In this document: piece after piece, positions 1-7,164 of the stretch
Position numbering within the stretch: the first letter of the stretch is position 1
How the letters are laid out: the number at the start of each line of letters is the position of its first letter
Origin: Syntrophomonadaceae bacterium
GTDB taxonomy: Bacteria; Bacillota; Dethiobacteria; DTU022
NCBI GenBank assembly: GCA_007127255.1
Contig: SKZS01000039.1
Span: 1 to 22,086 of the forward strand
Length of the DNA stretch: 22,086 nt
Reading direction: 5' to 3'
Position numbers and translations under genes: made by a program
Notes under the pieces: model-generated
Seen by the model: the letters and a program-made list of their open reading frames with translations, nothing else
What the model was told of the DNA's origin: nothing
Database searches by the model: none

Positions 1-287
1 CAGCGGCTATGGATTTAATGCCCCACCAGATAATCCGCTATTTGCAAATGGGCTTGATAGACGAGCTGGCGGAGAGTAAAACCCCCTGGATCTGTGCTTC
101 CTGCTTTACCTGTGCCGCCCGCTGCCCACGTGATATTGACCTGGCGCGTATGATGGAAGGGGTTCGCCTCTTTATGCTCCGCCGCCGGGGAGGAAATAAA
201 TTTGGACCCGCAGACCTGACCCCTGAACAGCTTGAAAAGCTGCCCCAGCAGGCCCTGGTCAGCGGTTTTCGTAAATACAACAAGTAA
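1..287 (+). CDS. hdrC: Heterodisulfide reductase subunit C (HdrC), 3' part only
   Basis: The reading frame is open from the first bases of the window, so the gene begins upstream; an ATG at 9 is internal, not a start. The visible part holds one complete ferredoxin-type cysteine motif, CASCFTCAARCP, followed by DID, typical of the second [4Fe-4S] cluster of HdrC. HdrC is usually about 180-200 residues with two such motifs, so roughly the N-terminal half is missing. In the family HdrC passes electrons between HdrA and the catalytic disulfide subunit HdrB. It is followed after 14 bases by hdrA, whose ribosome binding site AAAGGAGG lies just past the stop, so the two are co-transcribed. hdrB is not in the window and is expected upstream. 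Identity is well supported by motif and context; the truncation is only an edge effect. Confidence 0.88.
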   Translation, partial: AAMDLMPHQIIRYLQMGLIDELAESKTPWICASCFTCAARCPRDIDLARMMEGVRLFMLRRRGGNKFGPADLTPEQLEKLPQQALVSGFRKYNK

Positions 288-301
288 AGGAGGTTGGAAA
301 G

Positions 302-2287
302 TTGCCTAGAACAGGAGTATTTATCTGCCACTGTGGAAGTAACATTGCGGGTACTGTCGATATTGACCAGGCCTTAGAAGCTTCCCGCAATTTCCCCGGA
401 GTGGTTCACGCTGATGAATATCGCTACCTTTGCTCCGAAGTGGGGCAGGATATTATTAAAAAAGCGATTGAAGAATATAACCTGGATCGTGTTGTAGTCG
501 GCACCTGCTCTCCGCGAATGCACGAAAACACTTTTCGGAAGGCTGCCGCGGAAGCGGGGTTGAACCCTTATCTTCTGGAAGTAGCTAATATCCGGGAGCA
601 CTGCTCCTGGGTTCATAAAGATATGGAAGTAGGCACGCCTAAGGCAATTGCCCTGCTCAGGGCGGCTGCCGCCAAGGCTGCCTTAAATGATCCGCTCGAG
701 GCACCCGAGCTTGATGTTGAAAAACGGGCCCTGGTTATCGGGGGAGGCATTGCCGGAATTCAGGCTGCCCTGGACATTGCCGAAGCCGGATATATAGTTG
801 ACCTGGTGGAGAAGGACCCCAGTATCGGCGGCCGAATGGCCCAGCTGGAGAAAACCTTTCCCACGCTCGACTGTTCCGCCTGTATTCTAACACCGAAAAT
901 GGTTGAGGCGGCCCAGCATCCGAATATTAACCTGATGACCTACTGCGAGATTGATGAGGTAAAAGGTTTTGTCGGTCAGTTCGATGTGACCATCAAACAG
1001 AAAGCCCGCTACGTGGATCCTGTCAAGTGTACAGGCTGCGGTATATGCTGGGAAAAATGCCCTTCCAAGACTCCCTCTGAGTTTGAAATGGGCATGACCA
1101 AGCGTAAATCAATCTACGTTCCCTTTCCCCAGGCTGTGCCGATGATCCCGGTAATTGACCGTGAACGGTGCCTTTATTTCAAGAAGGGGCGCTGCCAGAT
1201 TTGCGAAAAGGAATGTCCGCCGCAGGCCATCGATTACGAGCAGCAGGATGAATATATCGAGCGGCGCTATGGAGCAATAGTTGTCGCTACCGGTTATGAC
1301 CAGCTTGATCCATCAGTTTACGGGGAGTACGGCTATGGTCAACACCCCGATATCCTGACAGGCCTGGAATTTGAGCGTCTTTTTAATGCTTCCGGTCCGA
1401 CGGGGGGTAAAGTGGTCCGCTTATCAGATGGCAAACCGCCAAAAAAGGTGGTCTTTATCCAGTGTGTCGGCTCGCGTGATAAAGCACGCGGTATGAACTA
1501 CTGCTCTAAGATCTGCTGCATGTTTACGGCAAAGCAGGCTATTTTACTAAAAGAAAAAGTGCCGGAAGCTAAAAGCTATGTTTTCTATATAGATGTCCGC
1601 ACGGCCGGTAAGGGATACGAAGAATTCCAGCGCCGGGCGGCCGAAGAATACGATGTGGCTTATATGCGCGGGCAGGTCGGCAAAATATTCCCGGAAGATG
1701 ATTATCTTGTTGTTCGCGGGGTCGATTCACTCAGCGGGAGAAACATCGAAATCAAGGCCGATATGGTAGTGCTGGCGGCGGCATCAATTGCCCGTCACGA
1801 CGCGCCTGATTTAGGCCGCCTGATCGGTATTAACAGTGACAGCTATCACTTCTTCAACGAAGCACACCCCAAGCTGAAGCCTGTTGAAACCCACACTGCC
1901 GGTATTTTTATTGCAGGGGCCTGCCAGGCACCGAAAGATATTCCCGATTCTGTAGCCCAGGCCAGCGCCGCGGCTGTCAAAGCGGTTGGCCTGCTTTCCA
2001 AGGAGAAGCTGCTCGGTGAAGCTTGCACGGCTGAAGTTGACCATAGCCAGTGCTCCGGCTGCCTTAACTGCGAGGCGATCTGTCCTTACACCGCAATTAC
2101 CCCGGTGGAACTCGAGGAGCGCTACAAGGATGGCACCCTGCAGCGGACCGTGGCCGAAGTTAACCCGGCTCTTTGCCAGGGCTGTGGTTCCTGCACAGTA
2201 ACCTGCCGTTCCGGTTCAATCAACCTGAAGGGCTTTAGTAACGAACAAATTCTGGCGGAGGTGGATGCTATATGTCTGCAGCGCTAA
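302..2287 (+). CDS. hdrA: Heterodisulfide reductase subunit A (HdrA), FAD and Fe-S protein
   Basis: A 661-residue HdrA, the flavoprotein that carries out flavin-based electron bifurcation in Hdr complexes. Visible in order: an N-terminal HdrA-type domain (CHCGSN at 10-14, GTCSPRMHENTF at 67-78), a dinucleotide-binding GGGIAG at 147-152 for FAD, CSAC at 191-194, an inserted ferredoxin region (CTGCGICWEKCP at 243-254 and a second Cys set at 290-305), the Cys-rich HdrA core (C388, C401, C405, C406), and two C-terminal ferredoxin motifs (CSGCLNCEAICP at 584-595; CQGCGSCTVTC at 625-635). The length fits cytosolic bacterial/archaeal HdrA. The start is TTG at 302, eight bases after AAAGGAGG. Its 3' end overlaps the mvhD gene by 16 bases, implying translational coupling. 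It is the hub of the operon: electrons arrive from the Flx subunits through MvhD and leave to ferredoxin and HdrBC (family knowledge). Confidence 0.96.
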   Translation: MPRTGVFICHCGSNIAGTVDIDQALEASRNFPGVVHADEYRYLCSEVGQDIIKKAIEEYNLDRVVVGTCSPRMHENTFRKAAAEAGLNPYLLEVANIREHCSWVHKDMEVGTPKAIALLRAAAAKAALNDPLEAPELDVEKRALVIGGGIAGIQAALDIAEAGYIVDLVEKDPSIGGRMAQLEKTFPTLDCSACILTPKMVEAAQHPNINLMTYCEIDEVKGFVGQFDVTIKQKARYVDPVKCTGCGICWEKCPSKTPSEFEMGMTKRKSIYVPFPQAVPMIPVIDRERCLYFKKGRCQICEKECPPQAIDYEQQDEYIERRYGAIVVATGYDQLDPSVYGEYGYGQHPDILTGLEFERLFNASGPTGGKVVRLSDGKPPKKVVFIQCVGSRDKARGMNYCSKICCMFTAKQAILLKEKVPEAKSYVFYIDVRTAGKGYEEFQRRAAEEYDVAYMRGQVGKIFPEDDYLVVRGVDSLSGRNIEIKADMVVLAAASIARHDAPDLGRLIGINSDSYHFFNEAHPKLKPVETHTAGIFIAGACQAPKDIPDSVAQASAAAVKAVGLLSKEKLLGEACTAEVDHSQCSGCLNCEAICPYTAITPVELEERYKDGTLQRTVAEVNPALCQGCGSCTVTCRSGSINLKGFSNEQILAEVDAICLQR

Positions 2288-2730
2288 ATGATAATACTGC
2301 CGGTTGGGAGCCCCTGATTGTTTCTTTCTGCTGCAATTGGTGCAGTTATGCCGGGGGCGATCTCGCCGGGACCAGCCGGATGACCTACCCGGCAAATGTT
2401 AAAGTAATAAGGGTCCCCTGTTCAGGCCGCATTAACCCCATGTTTGTCTTACGCGCCTTCCAGCGCGGCGCTGACGGGGTCCTGGTGGCAGGCTGTCATC
2501 CCGGAGACTGTCATTACACCAGCGGCAATTATCAGTCTCGACGCCGTCTTTCTGCCTTTAAGCGCCTGGTGGAATTTGCTGGTTTTGAACCGGAGCGTTT
2601 TGAAGTGCGCTGGATATCGAGCTCTGAAGGGGACAAATTTGCTGAAGAGATGACCGAAATGACAGAAAAAATTAAGGCTCTCGGGCCGAATGGAAAGATG
2701 AGGGATGCCCGATGGCAGAGCGTAATTTAG
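2272..2730 (+). CDS. mvhD: MvhD/FlxD-type iron-sulfur electron-transfer subunit
   Basis: A 152-residue protein of the MvhD/FlpD/FlxD family, the small [2Fe-2S] protein that links an electron-donating module to HdrA. The diagnostic cysteines are all present: CCNWC at 20-24 followed by SYAGGD, VPCSGRI at 48-54, and GCHPGDCHYTSGN at 74-86. Length is typical of a stand-alone MvhD. ATG at 2272 lies inside the end of hdrA and is preceded by GGAGG within the hdrA coding sequence. The downstream gene overlaps its 3' end by 19 bases. Because no hydrogenase (mvhAG) or formate dehydrogenase follows, and instead a NAD-binding flavoprotein does, the name flxD would describe its role here better. Confidence 0.93.
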   Translation: MSAALNDNTAGWEPLIVSFCCNWCSYAGGDLAGTSRMTYPANVKVIRVPCSGRINPMFVLRAFQRGADGVLVAGCHPGDCHYTSGNYQSRRRLSAFKRLVEFAGFEPERFEVRWISSSEGDKFAEEMTEMTEKIKALGPNGKMRDARWQSVI

Positions 2731-3686
2731 ACAGCGTTAAAAAAATACGCGAAGCAGTCAGCCAGGATTTACTCGGGGGCCGCATCAGCCAGGTTTTAGG
2801 CTGGGAAAAGGGACATTACTGGTGGCAATCCCGCCCCCTGTTTGCCCGCAGTGAGGCTGATCTTGAGAAGTTAACCTGGGATTCCTTCTGTGTAATCAAC
2901 CTTAGCCGCTACCTGCTGGAAGAGTTAAAAGATCATGAAAAAGTTGGAGTCCTGGTTAAAGGCTGTGATGCCCGCGCTTTTAACCGCCTGCTCCAGGATA
3001 ATATGGTCAAACGCGAGCAGGTAATTCTTTATGGGCTGCCCTGTCCCGGCATGCTTGATTACAACCGGCTTTGTGAAGAGGCGGGAGCAGTGCCGGATGG
3101 GATAGTTGAAAATAACGGCACCGTGGTTTTGAAGACAGATGGCGGTGAAAAAGAAGTTCAGCGGGAAGATATCATGCTTGATAAGTGCCGGGAATGTGTT
3201 TACCCCGATCCTGCCGCTTACGACCAGATGCTGCTTTCTCCGCAGGGAGAAAGGGAAGCTGCCGAGCGTTTCAAGCCTGTGGAAGAACTGGAAGAGCTTC
3301 CTGCAGATGAGCGCTTTGCTTACTGGGAGAAAGAGCTATCCCGCTGCCTGCGCTGCTATGCCTGCCGCCAGGCCTGCCCCTTCTGCAGCTGTCGCGAATG
3401 TTTTGTCGAGCAGGAAAACCCGCGCTGGCAGGGTCGAGCCTATCAGCCCAGTGAGAATTTCATGTTTCACCTGGTCCGGGCCTATCACGGCACCGGGCGC
3501 TGCATTGACTGCGGAGAATGTGAGCGTTCCTGTCCGGTTGATATACCCCTGCAGGAACTGAACCGCAAACTAATCAAAGATATCAATGAGCTGTACGGTG
3601 ATTACGAAGCCGGTCTGGATGCAGAAGCTGAACCACCTCTGCTTACCTACCGGCCTGATGATCCCGCGGCTTTTTCTGAAAAGTGA
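2712..3686 (+). CDS. flxC: Flx-type 4Fe-4S protein, probable FlxC
   Basis: A 324-residue iron-sulfur protein. The N-terminal half (GVLVKGCDARAFNRLL at 79-94, YGLPCPGMLD at 107-116, DKCRECVYPDP at 157-167) resembles the flavin/Fe-S beta subunits of F420-reducing hydrogenase and formate dehydrogenase families. The C-terminal half carries a dense cysteine block, CLRCYACRQACPFCSCREC at 212-230 (seven cysteines), then a standard ferredoxin motif CIDCGECERSCP at 264-275. By position in the order hdrA-mvhD-X-Y-FlxA it corresponds to FlxC of the FlxABCD-HdrABC complexes described in Desulfovibrio and other anaerobes; I assign B versus C by gene order only. ATG at 2712 overlaps mvhD by 19 bases, with GAGGG upstream. 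Role inferred: electron relay between FlxB/FlxA and MvhD. Family confident, exact subunit letter less so. Confidence 0.8.
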   Translation: MAERNLDSVKKIREAVSQDLLGGRISQVLGWEKGHYWWQSRPLFARSEADLEKLTWDSFCVINLSRYLLEELKDHEKVGVLVKGCDARAFNRLLQDNMVKREQVILYGLPCPGMLDYNRLCEEAGAVPDGIVENNGTVVLKTDGGEKEVQREDIMLDKCRECVYPDPAAYDQMLLSPQGEREAAERFKPVEELEELPADERFAYWEKELSRCLRCYACRQACPFCSCRECFVEQENPRWQGRAYQPSENFMFHLVRAYHGTGRCIDCGECERSCPVDIPLQELNRKLIKDINELYGDYEAGLDAEAEPPLLTYRPDDPAAFSEK

Positions 3687-3696
3687 GGAGGTCATT

Positions 3697-4713
3697 ATGA
3701 AAAAAATAATAGCCAGGGAAAAACTTCCCGAACTGTGGAAGTCTTTGTCGGAACTGGGGCCTCTATTCCTGCCTGTTCAGGAAGGGCCGGTGGTATTGTT
3801 CCAGCCGTGGCAGGAAGGCGCGGAAACCAACCTGGATACAACCAATACAGCAGTGCCGCCTAAAGATTTATTTCTGCCGCGCGAAGAGACATATATGCAG
3901 TACAGGTGCAAAGGCAAAGAACTCGAGGTAATTCCGGCTGAAGAAGTTAAACCGGCAGTTCTTTTTGGTGTTCACCCCTGTGATCTATATGCTGTTGAGA
4001 TGCTTGATAAAGTTTACATGGAACAGGATCCTCCTGACGAACTTTATAAAAAGAGGCGTGAAAATACTACCATAGTTGCGCTATCCTGCGCCAGCCCGGA
4101 CCCGTTTTGTTTCTGTAATGACTTTGATGTGAACCCCGCAGAAGCTCCCGGAACCGACGTGATGGCCCAACTAAAAAACGGGTCGGTCCTCCTGGAAGCC
4201 AAAACCGATAAAGGTAAAGCCCTGCTGGAGCAGGCCGGAGATCTACTTGAAGACGGTTCAGGAGAAGAATTTGCACGCAGGGAAGTTAAAACAGCAGACT
4301 TTAATTTGAAACTGGATGGGCTACCTGAGGACCTAAAAAATCGCTTTGAAGATCCAGTTTGGGATGAACTTTTTAAAAGCTGCCTCGGCTGCGGTGTCTG
4401 CACCTATGTCTGTCCGACCTGCTACTGCTTCGATGTTGAAGATTTCGGACATGAAGCAGGTGGTGAACGTTTCCGCTGCTGGGATAGCTGTATGTACGGT
4501 CACTTTACTGAGATGGCCGGCGGTCATAATCCCCGCCCGGGACGTAAGGAAAGGGTCAGGCAGCGCTTTATGCATAAGCTGCGGTATTACCCTGAAACTT
4601 TTGGTCAAATTGCCTGTGTCGGCTGCGGGCGCTGTTTGCGAAGCTGCCCGGTAAACCTTGATATTGTTCAGGCTATTCAGGCTCTTGGAGGTGAAACTGT
4701 TGAGCAGCGTTAA
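3697..4713 (+). CDS. flxB: 4Fe-4S dicluster protein, probable FlxB (AsrA-like)
   Basis: A 338-residue protein of the AsrA/sulfhydrogenase-beta type. Visible: FGVHPCDLYAVE at 90-101, SCASPDPFCFCNDFD at 130-144, a first ferredoxin motif CLGCGVCTYVCPTCYCFDVED at 229-249, CWDSC at 261-265, an RQRFMHKL segment near 289-296, and a second ferredoxin motif CVGCGRCLRSCPVNLD at 307-322. This layout is what is seen in subunits that receive electrons from a FAD/NAD-binding partner, which is exactly the next gene. ATG at 3697 is chosen over in-frame upstream starts inside the previous gene because GAGGAGG sits just before it and the protein then begins at the conserved N-terminus; the gap to the upstream stop is 10 bases. 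The alternative family labels (anaerobic sulfite reductase A, hydrogenase beta) are less likely in this hdr context. Confidence 0.85.
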   Translation: MKKIIAREKLPELWKSLSELGPLFLPVQEGPVVLFQPWQEGAETNLDTTNTAVPPKDLFLPREETYMQYRCKGKELEVIPAEEVKPAVLFGVHPCDLYAVEMLDKVYMEQDPPDELYKKRRENTTIVALSCASPDPFCFCNDFDVNPAEAPGTDVMAQLKNGSVLLEAKTDKGKALLEQAGDLLEDGSGEEFARREVKTADFNLKLDGLPEDLKNRFEDPVWDELFKSCLGCGVCTYVCPTCYCFDVEDFGHEAGGERFRCWDSCMYGHFTEMAGGHNPRPGRKERVRQRFMHKLRYYPETFGQIACVGCGRCLRSCPVNLDIVQAIQALGGETVEQR

Positions 4714-5527
4714 TGTGCTTTTACCCCAGCAGGCTACTATTCTTGATATAACCGAAGAAACGCCTGATATTAAAACCCTGCGCGTGGTCGGTAAAGAAGG
4801 TTTGCCTTTTGATTTTATGCCCGGCCAGTGCGCCATGCTCTCAATACCGCCGGTTGGAGAAGCAATATTTTCAATTACTTCATCTCCTACCTGCCGGGAA
4901 TGCCTTGAGTTCAGCATTAAAGACGTCGGTAAAGTTTCAAGCGCTCTGCATAGTGTTGTCCCGGGTCAGCAGATTGGTATCAGGGGACCGTATGGGAACG
5001 GTTTTCCGGTTGATGAAATGAAAGGCAAAGACCTGCTATTTATCGGCGGCGGCATCGGCCTGGCGCCCCTGCGTTCATTAATAGGCTACTGCTTTGCCCA
5101 CCGTGAAGATTACGGCAAAATAGATATAGTTTACGGTGCCCGTTCACCGGCTGACCTGATTCGTAAAAGTGAGGTCCAGGAAAGCTGGGCCGAAGAACCG
5201 AATACGGACGTTCACCTGACAGTGGATGCTGAGTTTCCGGGATGGGATAAAAATGTTGGTTTTGTGCCCACTTACGTGTCAGACCTTGGCTTCAAACCGG
5301 AAAATAAAATTGCCATTACCTGCGGACCGCCGATTATGATCAAGTTTGTTCTGCAGGCTCTCGAAAAGCTGAACTTCACCCCGGACCAGGTGATTACCAC
5401 CCTGGAGATGCGTATGAAATGCGGCGTTGGTAAGTGTGGGCGCTGCAACCTGGGTCCGGTTTATGTCTGCAAGGATGGACCGGTATTTACCCTCGAAGAG
5501 CTAAACGCCCTGCCAGCTGAGTACTAA
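4700..5527 (+). CDS. flxA: FAD/NAD(P)-binding oxidoreductase, probable FlxA (AsrB-like)
   Basis: A 275-residue flavoprotein of the ferredoxin-NADP reductase superfamily (AsrB/PyrK/sulfhydrogenase gamma type). The FAD-binding barrel is seen in FMPGQCAMLSI at 39-49 and GPYGNGFP at 96-103, the NAD-binding half in LLFIGGGIGLAPLRSLI at 112-128, and a [2Fe-2S] site in CGVGKCGRC at 241-249 with a fourth cysteine at 257. It is the NADH entry point of the complex (family knowledge). The TTG at 4700 is preferred: GGAGGTG at 4687-4693 is six bases upstream, while the only nearby alternative (GTG at 4715) is too far. The start overlaps the end of flxB by 14 bases. It is the last gene of the operon and is followed within seven bases by a terminator hairpin. 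Confidence 0.88.
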   Translation: MSSVNVLLPQQATILDITEETPDIKTLRVVGKEGLPFDFMPGQCAMLSIPPVGEAIFSITSSPTCRECLEFSIKDVGKVSSALHSVVPGQQIGIRGPYGNGFPVDEMKGKDLLFIGGGIGLAPLRSLIGYCFAHREDYGKIDIVYGARSPADLIRKSEVQESWAEEPNTDVHLTVDAEFPGWDKNVGFVPTYVSDLGFKPENKIAITCGPPIMIKFVLQALEKLNFTPDQVITTLEMRMKCGVGKCGRCNLGPVYVCKDGPVFTLEELNALPAEY

Positions 5528-5533
5528 GAAAAA

Positions 5534-5562
5534 GGGGTTTCCTGGTGAGGGAAACCCCACAT
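5534..5562 (+). terminator. Terminator-like hairpin after the flx-hdr operon
   Basis: Nine-base arms GGGGTTTCC (5534-5542) and GGAAACCCC (5550-5558) are perfectly complementary around a 7-base loop, starting 7 bases after the flxA stop. The tail (ACATTTTAC) is only moderately T-rich, so it may be an imperfect Rho-independent terminator. Confidence 0.7.
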
Positions 5563-5580
5563 TTTACATCTTTAAAAGTT

Positions 5581-5640
5581 GGCAGTCAGAATGGATCTGG
5601 CCCATATAGGGAATTAATTTTGGAGTCAGCCAGGACTGCC
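5581..5640. other. Long inverted repeat in the intergenic region
   Basis: GGCAGTC at 5581-5587 is the exact reverse complement of GACTGCC at 5634-5640, and just inside CTGG at 5597-5600 can pair with CCAG at 5630-5633; a short CCC/GGG hairpin sits in the loop. The element lies between convergent flxA and the carbonic-anhydrase-like gene. It lacks a poly-T tail on either side. A weak convergent terminator or a remnant structured element is possible. Confidence 0.35.
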
Positions 5641-5675
5641 ATTAAATAAGAGTAATTCTTACCTGCTTGTTGTCT

Positions 5676-6224
5676 TTACTCCGGCGCCTGCCTGTCTTGG
5701 TCGGGCTGCTTATCAATTCCCTGCTGCAAATATTTTTTGGCCAACTCCCGGTAAATCGAAGCACTCTGTGATATCCAGATCAGCGAATCGCCGGCTATTT
5801 CTTTCTTTATTTTAGCTGGGGTTCCTGCAGCCAGGTGCCCTGGCGGTACCTGCATATTAGCCGGCACTACACTGCCGGCAGCGACCATAGCTCCCTCACC
5901 GATCAGGCAAAAATCCTGTAAAACAGCACCCATCCCGATAACAGCCCCACTTTCTATAGTACAGCCGTGCAGGACAGCGCCATGGGCGACGGTGACGTTT
6001 TCGCCGATAATTGTTTCCGCTTCGGGAATTACATGAATTACTGCGTTATCCTGAACGCTGCTGCCTTTGCGAACGATAATCCTGCCGAAGTCACCTCGTA
6101 AGACTGCTCCAAACCAGATACTGGCCCCTTCTTCGATGCTTACATCACCGATAAGAGTTGCTGTCGGGGCGACAAATGCACCAGGTGCAACCCGAGGTTT
6201 ACTGCCGTTAAATTCAATAATCAA
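5676..6224 (-). CDS. Gamma-carbonic-anhydrase-like hexapeptide-repeat protein
   Basis: A left-handed beta-helix protein of the gamma-carbonic anhydrase/YrdA/PaaY family, 182 residues from the chosen start. It opens MIIEFNGSKPRVAPGAFVAPTA in meaning (MIIEF..., then the hexapeptide repeats TATLIGDVSI, EEGASIWFGAVLRGD), and keeps the three zinc-ligand histidines of the family: H64 (AVIHV), H81 and H86 (AHGAVLHGC). Family members are trimeric zinc or iron enzymes; many have no proven activity, so carbonic anhydrase function is only possible. TTG at 6224 is preferred because GAGGGAGGG lies 7 bases upstream and the protein then starts as homologues do; an in-frame ATG at 6278 (200 residues) has a weaker, closer site and adds an unusual N-terminus. 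Transcribed toward the flx operon and away from larB, with no operon partner. Confidence 0.85.
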   Translation of the reverse strand: MIIEFNGSKPRVAPGAFVAPTATLIGDVSIEEGASIWFGAVLRGDFGRIIVRKGSSVQDNAVIHVIPEAETIIGENVTVAHGAVLHGCTIESGAVIGMGAVLQDFCLIGEGAMVAAGSVVPANMQVPPGHLAAGTPAKIKKEIAGDSLIWISQSASIYRELAKKYLQQGIDKQPDQDRQAPE

Positions 6225-6306
6225 GGCATTGCCCTCCCTCTTGTAATTGTTAACATATTTTTCGCCGTCAGGTAACATTGTTCCTTTTCTTTAATAGATT
6301 TGATTG

Positions 6307-6315
6307 TGATATAAT
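6307..6315 (+). promoter_or_regulatory. Extended -10 promoter element upstream of larB
   Basis: TGATATAAT at 6307-6315 is a perfect extended -10 (TGn then TATAAT). A matching -35 is weak (T-rich 6286-6292). It lies about 90 bases before larB, leaving a leader of roughly 80 bases. Confidence 0.5.
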
Positions 6316-6402
6316 TAATTCAATTACTCGGATTTTAATGCTGAAGGATAAAATAGTGATCCGGGTTGACACGCTAAAGAATCAGGAGAGGAGTCAGGGA
6401 CA

Positions 6403-7164
6403 ATTAACGAAAAAAGATTGCAGGAACTGCTCCATCAAGTGCAAAACGGCAGCATCAGTGTCGAGAAGGCCGTGGAAAGTCTGCGCCTGCTGCCTTATGA
6501 GAACATCGGGTTTGCGCGGGTAGATCACCAGCGTTACCTTAACCGCGGTTTTCCGGAAGTGATTTACTGTCCCGGTAAAACCAGGGAACAGGTAGTGGCT
6601 ATATTTAGCCGCCTTGCTGCTTCCGGCGGAACAGTTTTAGCTACCAGGGCAGAACCTCCGGTTTTTGAAGCGGTCAGGGCAGTATATCCGGAAGTTGAAT
6701 ATCATGATGTGGCAAGGGCTCTTGTTCTCCGTGGTGATAGTGAACCAAAACCGGTTGGTTATGTAGCTGTTGTTTCTGCCGGCACAGCGGATCTTCCCGT
6801 AGCTGAAGAAGCGGCGCTTACAGCGGAGCTAATCGGCAGCCATGTTGAGCGGCTATTTGATGTCGGTGTAGCAGGCATACATCGCCTTATTGATAACTGG
6901 CACGTTTTAAGCAAGGCCAGAGTGATTGTTGTTGTGGCCGGTATGGAAGGAGCCCTGGCCAGCGTTGTCGGGGGGTTGGCTACTTGTCCCGTAATTGCGG
7001 TGCCTACCAGTGTCGGTTACGGGGCCAATTTCGGGGGCCTGGCTCCGCTTTTAACAATGTTAAACAGCTGCGCATCGGGTGTAGCAGTGGTTAATATTGA
7101 TAACGGTTACGGAGCCGGACACATGGCCGCCCAGATTAATCGTGTTGGAGAAGGAGCAGGATAA
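6403..7164 (+). CDS. larB: Nickel-pincer nucleotide biosynthesis protein LarB
   Basis: LarB carboxylates and hydrolyses nicotinic acid adenine dinucleotide to give the pyridinium dicarboxylate precursor of the nickel-pincer nucleotide cofactor of lactate racemase (established for the family). Counted from the ATT at 6403 the product has 253 residues and begins MNEKRLQELL, as LarB proteins do. Conserved features: LPYENIGFARVDHQR at 30-44, SAGTADLPVAEEA at 125-137, GMEGALASVV at 180-189, PTSVGYGANFGG at 201-212, and NSCASG with C223, equivalent to the catalytic cysteine. The start is unusual: ATT has GGAGAGGAG nine bases upstream and preserves the conserved N-terminus, whereas the next canonical codon, TTG at 6418, has no ribosome binding site and would remove five conserved residues. 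The stop overlaps the larC start by one base. No larA or larE is in the window. Confidence 0.9.
   Translation: MNEKRLQELLHQVQNGSISVEKAVESLRLLPYENIGFARVDHQRYLNRGFPEVIYCPGKTREQVVAIFSRLAASGGTVLATRAEPPVFEAVRAVYPEVEYHDVARALVLRGDSEPKPVGYVAVVSAGTADLPVAEEAALTAELIGSHVERLFDVGVAGIHRLIDNWHVLSKARVIVVVAGMEGALASVVGGLATCPVIAVPTSVGYGANFGGLAPLLTMLNSCASGVAVVNIDNGYGAGHMAAQINRVGEGAG

Noticed and set aside
1021..1300. Extra ferredoxin domain in hdrA as a gene fusion
   Set aside because: The inserted ferredoxin region is a normal part of HdrA proteins.
4333..4917. 194-codon ORF on the minus strand across flxB/flxA
   Set aside because: Antisense shadow of two well-supported genes, without a ribosome binding site or recognisable domain.
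6366..6371. TTGACA before larB as a -35 box
   Set aside because: No -10-like sequence at the right spacing (the region is the larB ribosome binding site); the extended -10 at 6307-6315 is the better candidate.
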